Source: Burkholderia lata
GTDB taxonomy: Bacteria; Pseudomonadota; Gammaproteobacteria; Burkholderiales; Burkholderiaceae
Reading direction: 5' to 3'
DNA: 64,000 bases
Assembly: GCF_902499335.1 (NCBI RefSeq)
Contig: NZ_CABVQK010000006.1
Span: 372,001-436,000, forward strand
Shown: positions 63,670-64,000 of the stretch, piece by piece
Layout of the letters: each line of letters begins with the position of its first letter
Numbering within the stretch: the first letter of the stretch is position 1
Translations under genes and position numbers: made by a program
Notes under the pieces: generated by a model
What the model saw: the letters and a program-made list of their open reading frames with translations, nothing else
Told to the model about the DNA's origin: nothing
Databases searched by the model: none

Positions 63670-64000
63670 TGCATCCTTGCTTCGCGCCGGCTCTGGTCGC
63701 ACGGCGTCATGCCGCTGGTCGACCCTCCGGCCTGCCGTCGAGCGTGCCGGGCGAGTGTGGTGGGATCAGCAAACGACATGCCCGATGTGGACAGTGGCCG
63801 GCCGGATGGTGCGTCCGCCGGCTGCCCGCCGCGTCACGGCCGGTCGGGCACCGGCGGGTGACGCAGGCTCCATCAGCGCACCATGGCCGCAACCGGCTTT
63901 TTCATCGGAATGATGTAAAAAAGCACCGATACGACCCTGGATGGCTCAGAAATGCCGCGATTCGTGTCAGGAATCGATGGGCTGCTTCTTCTGCCCCCGC
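63670..64000. other. Right-end intergenic region
   Basis: About 330 bases from the kinase start to the window edge. I see no supported gene or strong promoter; a short A-tract lies at 63915-63922. The kinase promoter should be in this stretch. Confidence 0.35.

Overview
The window is GC-rich (about two-thirds G+C) with the gene density, codon use and gene families of a Burkholderia chromosome, most likely the Burkholderia cepacia complex. Grounds are the protein families and the complex regulatory repertoire; no rRNA or species marker is present. I see no IS element, prophage, tRNA or CRISPR array.

1-17.3 kb: a type VI secretion system (T6SS) locus. The leftward arm runs tssJ-K-L-M-tagF-Ser/Thr kinase-tssA-B-C-hcp-tssE-tssF and leaves the window inside tssF. 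The rightward arm carries a small TPR-like lipoprotein and the FHA protein TagH. Between the arms lies an AT-rich control region with palindromes and direct repeats. Kinase, FHA protein and TagF together suggest threonine-phosphorylation control of firing. A diguanylate cyclase follows at 17.3-18.8 kb.

19-27.3 kb: an oxidative block on the minus strand. A two-subunit molybdenum hydroxylase (2Fe-2S plus TAT-exported Mo subunit), a tri-haem cytochrome c and an NAD-dependent aldehyde dehydrogenase can oxidise an aldehyde or N-heterocycle. Upstream sit a reductase/monooxygenase pair and a TetR regulator; one 15-bp operator type precedes both the reductase and tetR.

27.5-42 kb: mixed functions. 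These are a large TAT-lipoprotein of unknown role, a chromosomal KfrA-like protein with its own palindromic promoter, a thiolase, a CDF transporter, a LuxR-type regulator divergent from an esterase-ribBA pair, a hipBA module with a well-defined promoter and operators, a DUF2252 protein and an FMN oxidoreductase.

41.6-47.7 kb: an HPPD-like dioxygenase with altered substrate-contact residues, divergent from a shikimate-type permease, then a second murA, a secreted protein and an IclR regulator. A 10-bp motif recurs at the dioxygenase/permease intergenic region and at the iclR promoter, suggesting one regulon.

48-54 kb: a divergently controlled catabolic operon (permease, crotonase-like enzyme, fused CoA-transferase, FAD oxidoreductase) with a GntR regulator.

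54-58.1 kb: a two-gene DNA-repair operon (FAN1-type VRR-NUC nuclease, then an XPD/DinG-type helicase carrying its own nuclease-like domain) preceded by a perfect LexA-type box.

58.2-64 kb: an outer-membrane protein, a cluster of very small stress-type proteins (one frameshifted), a DUF4142 protein and a hybrid histidine kinase.
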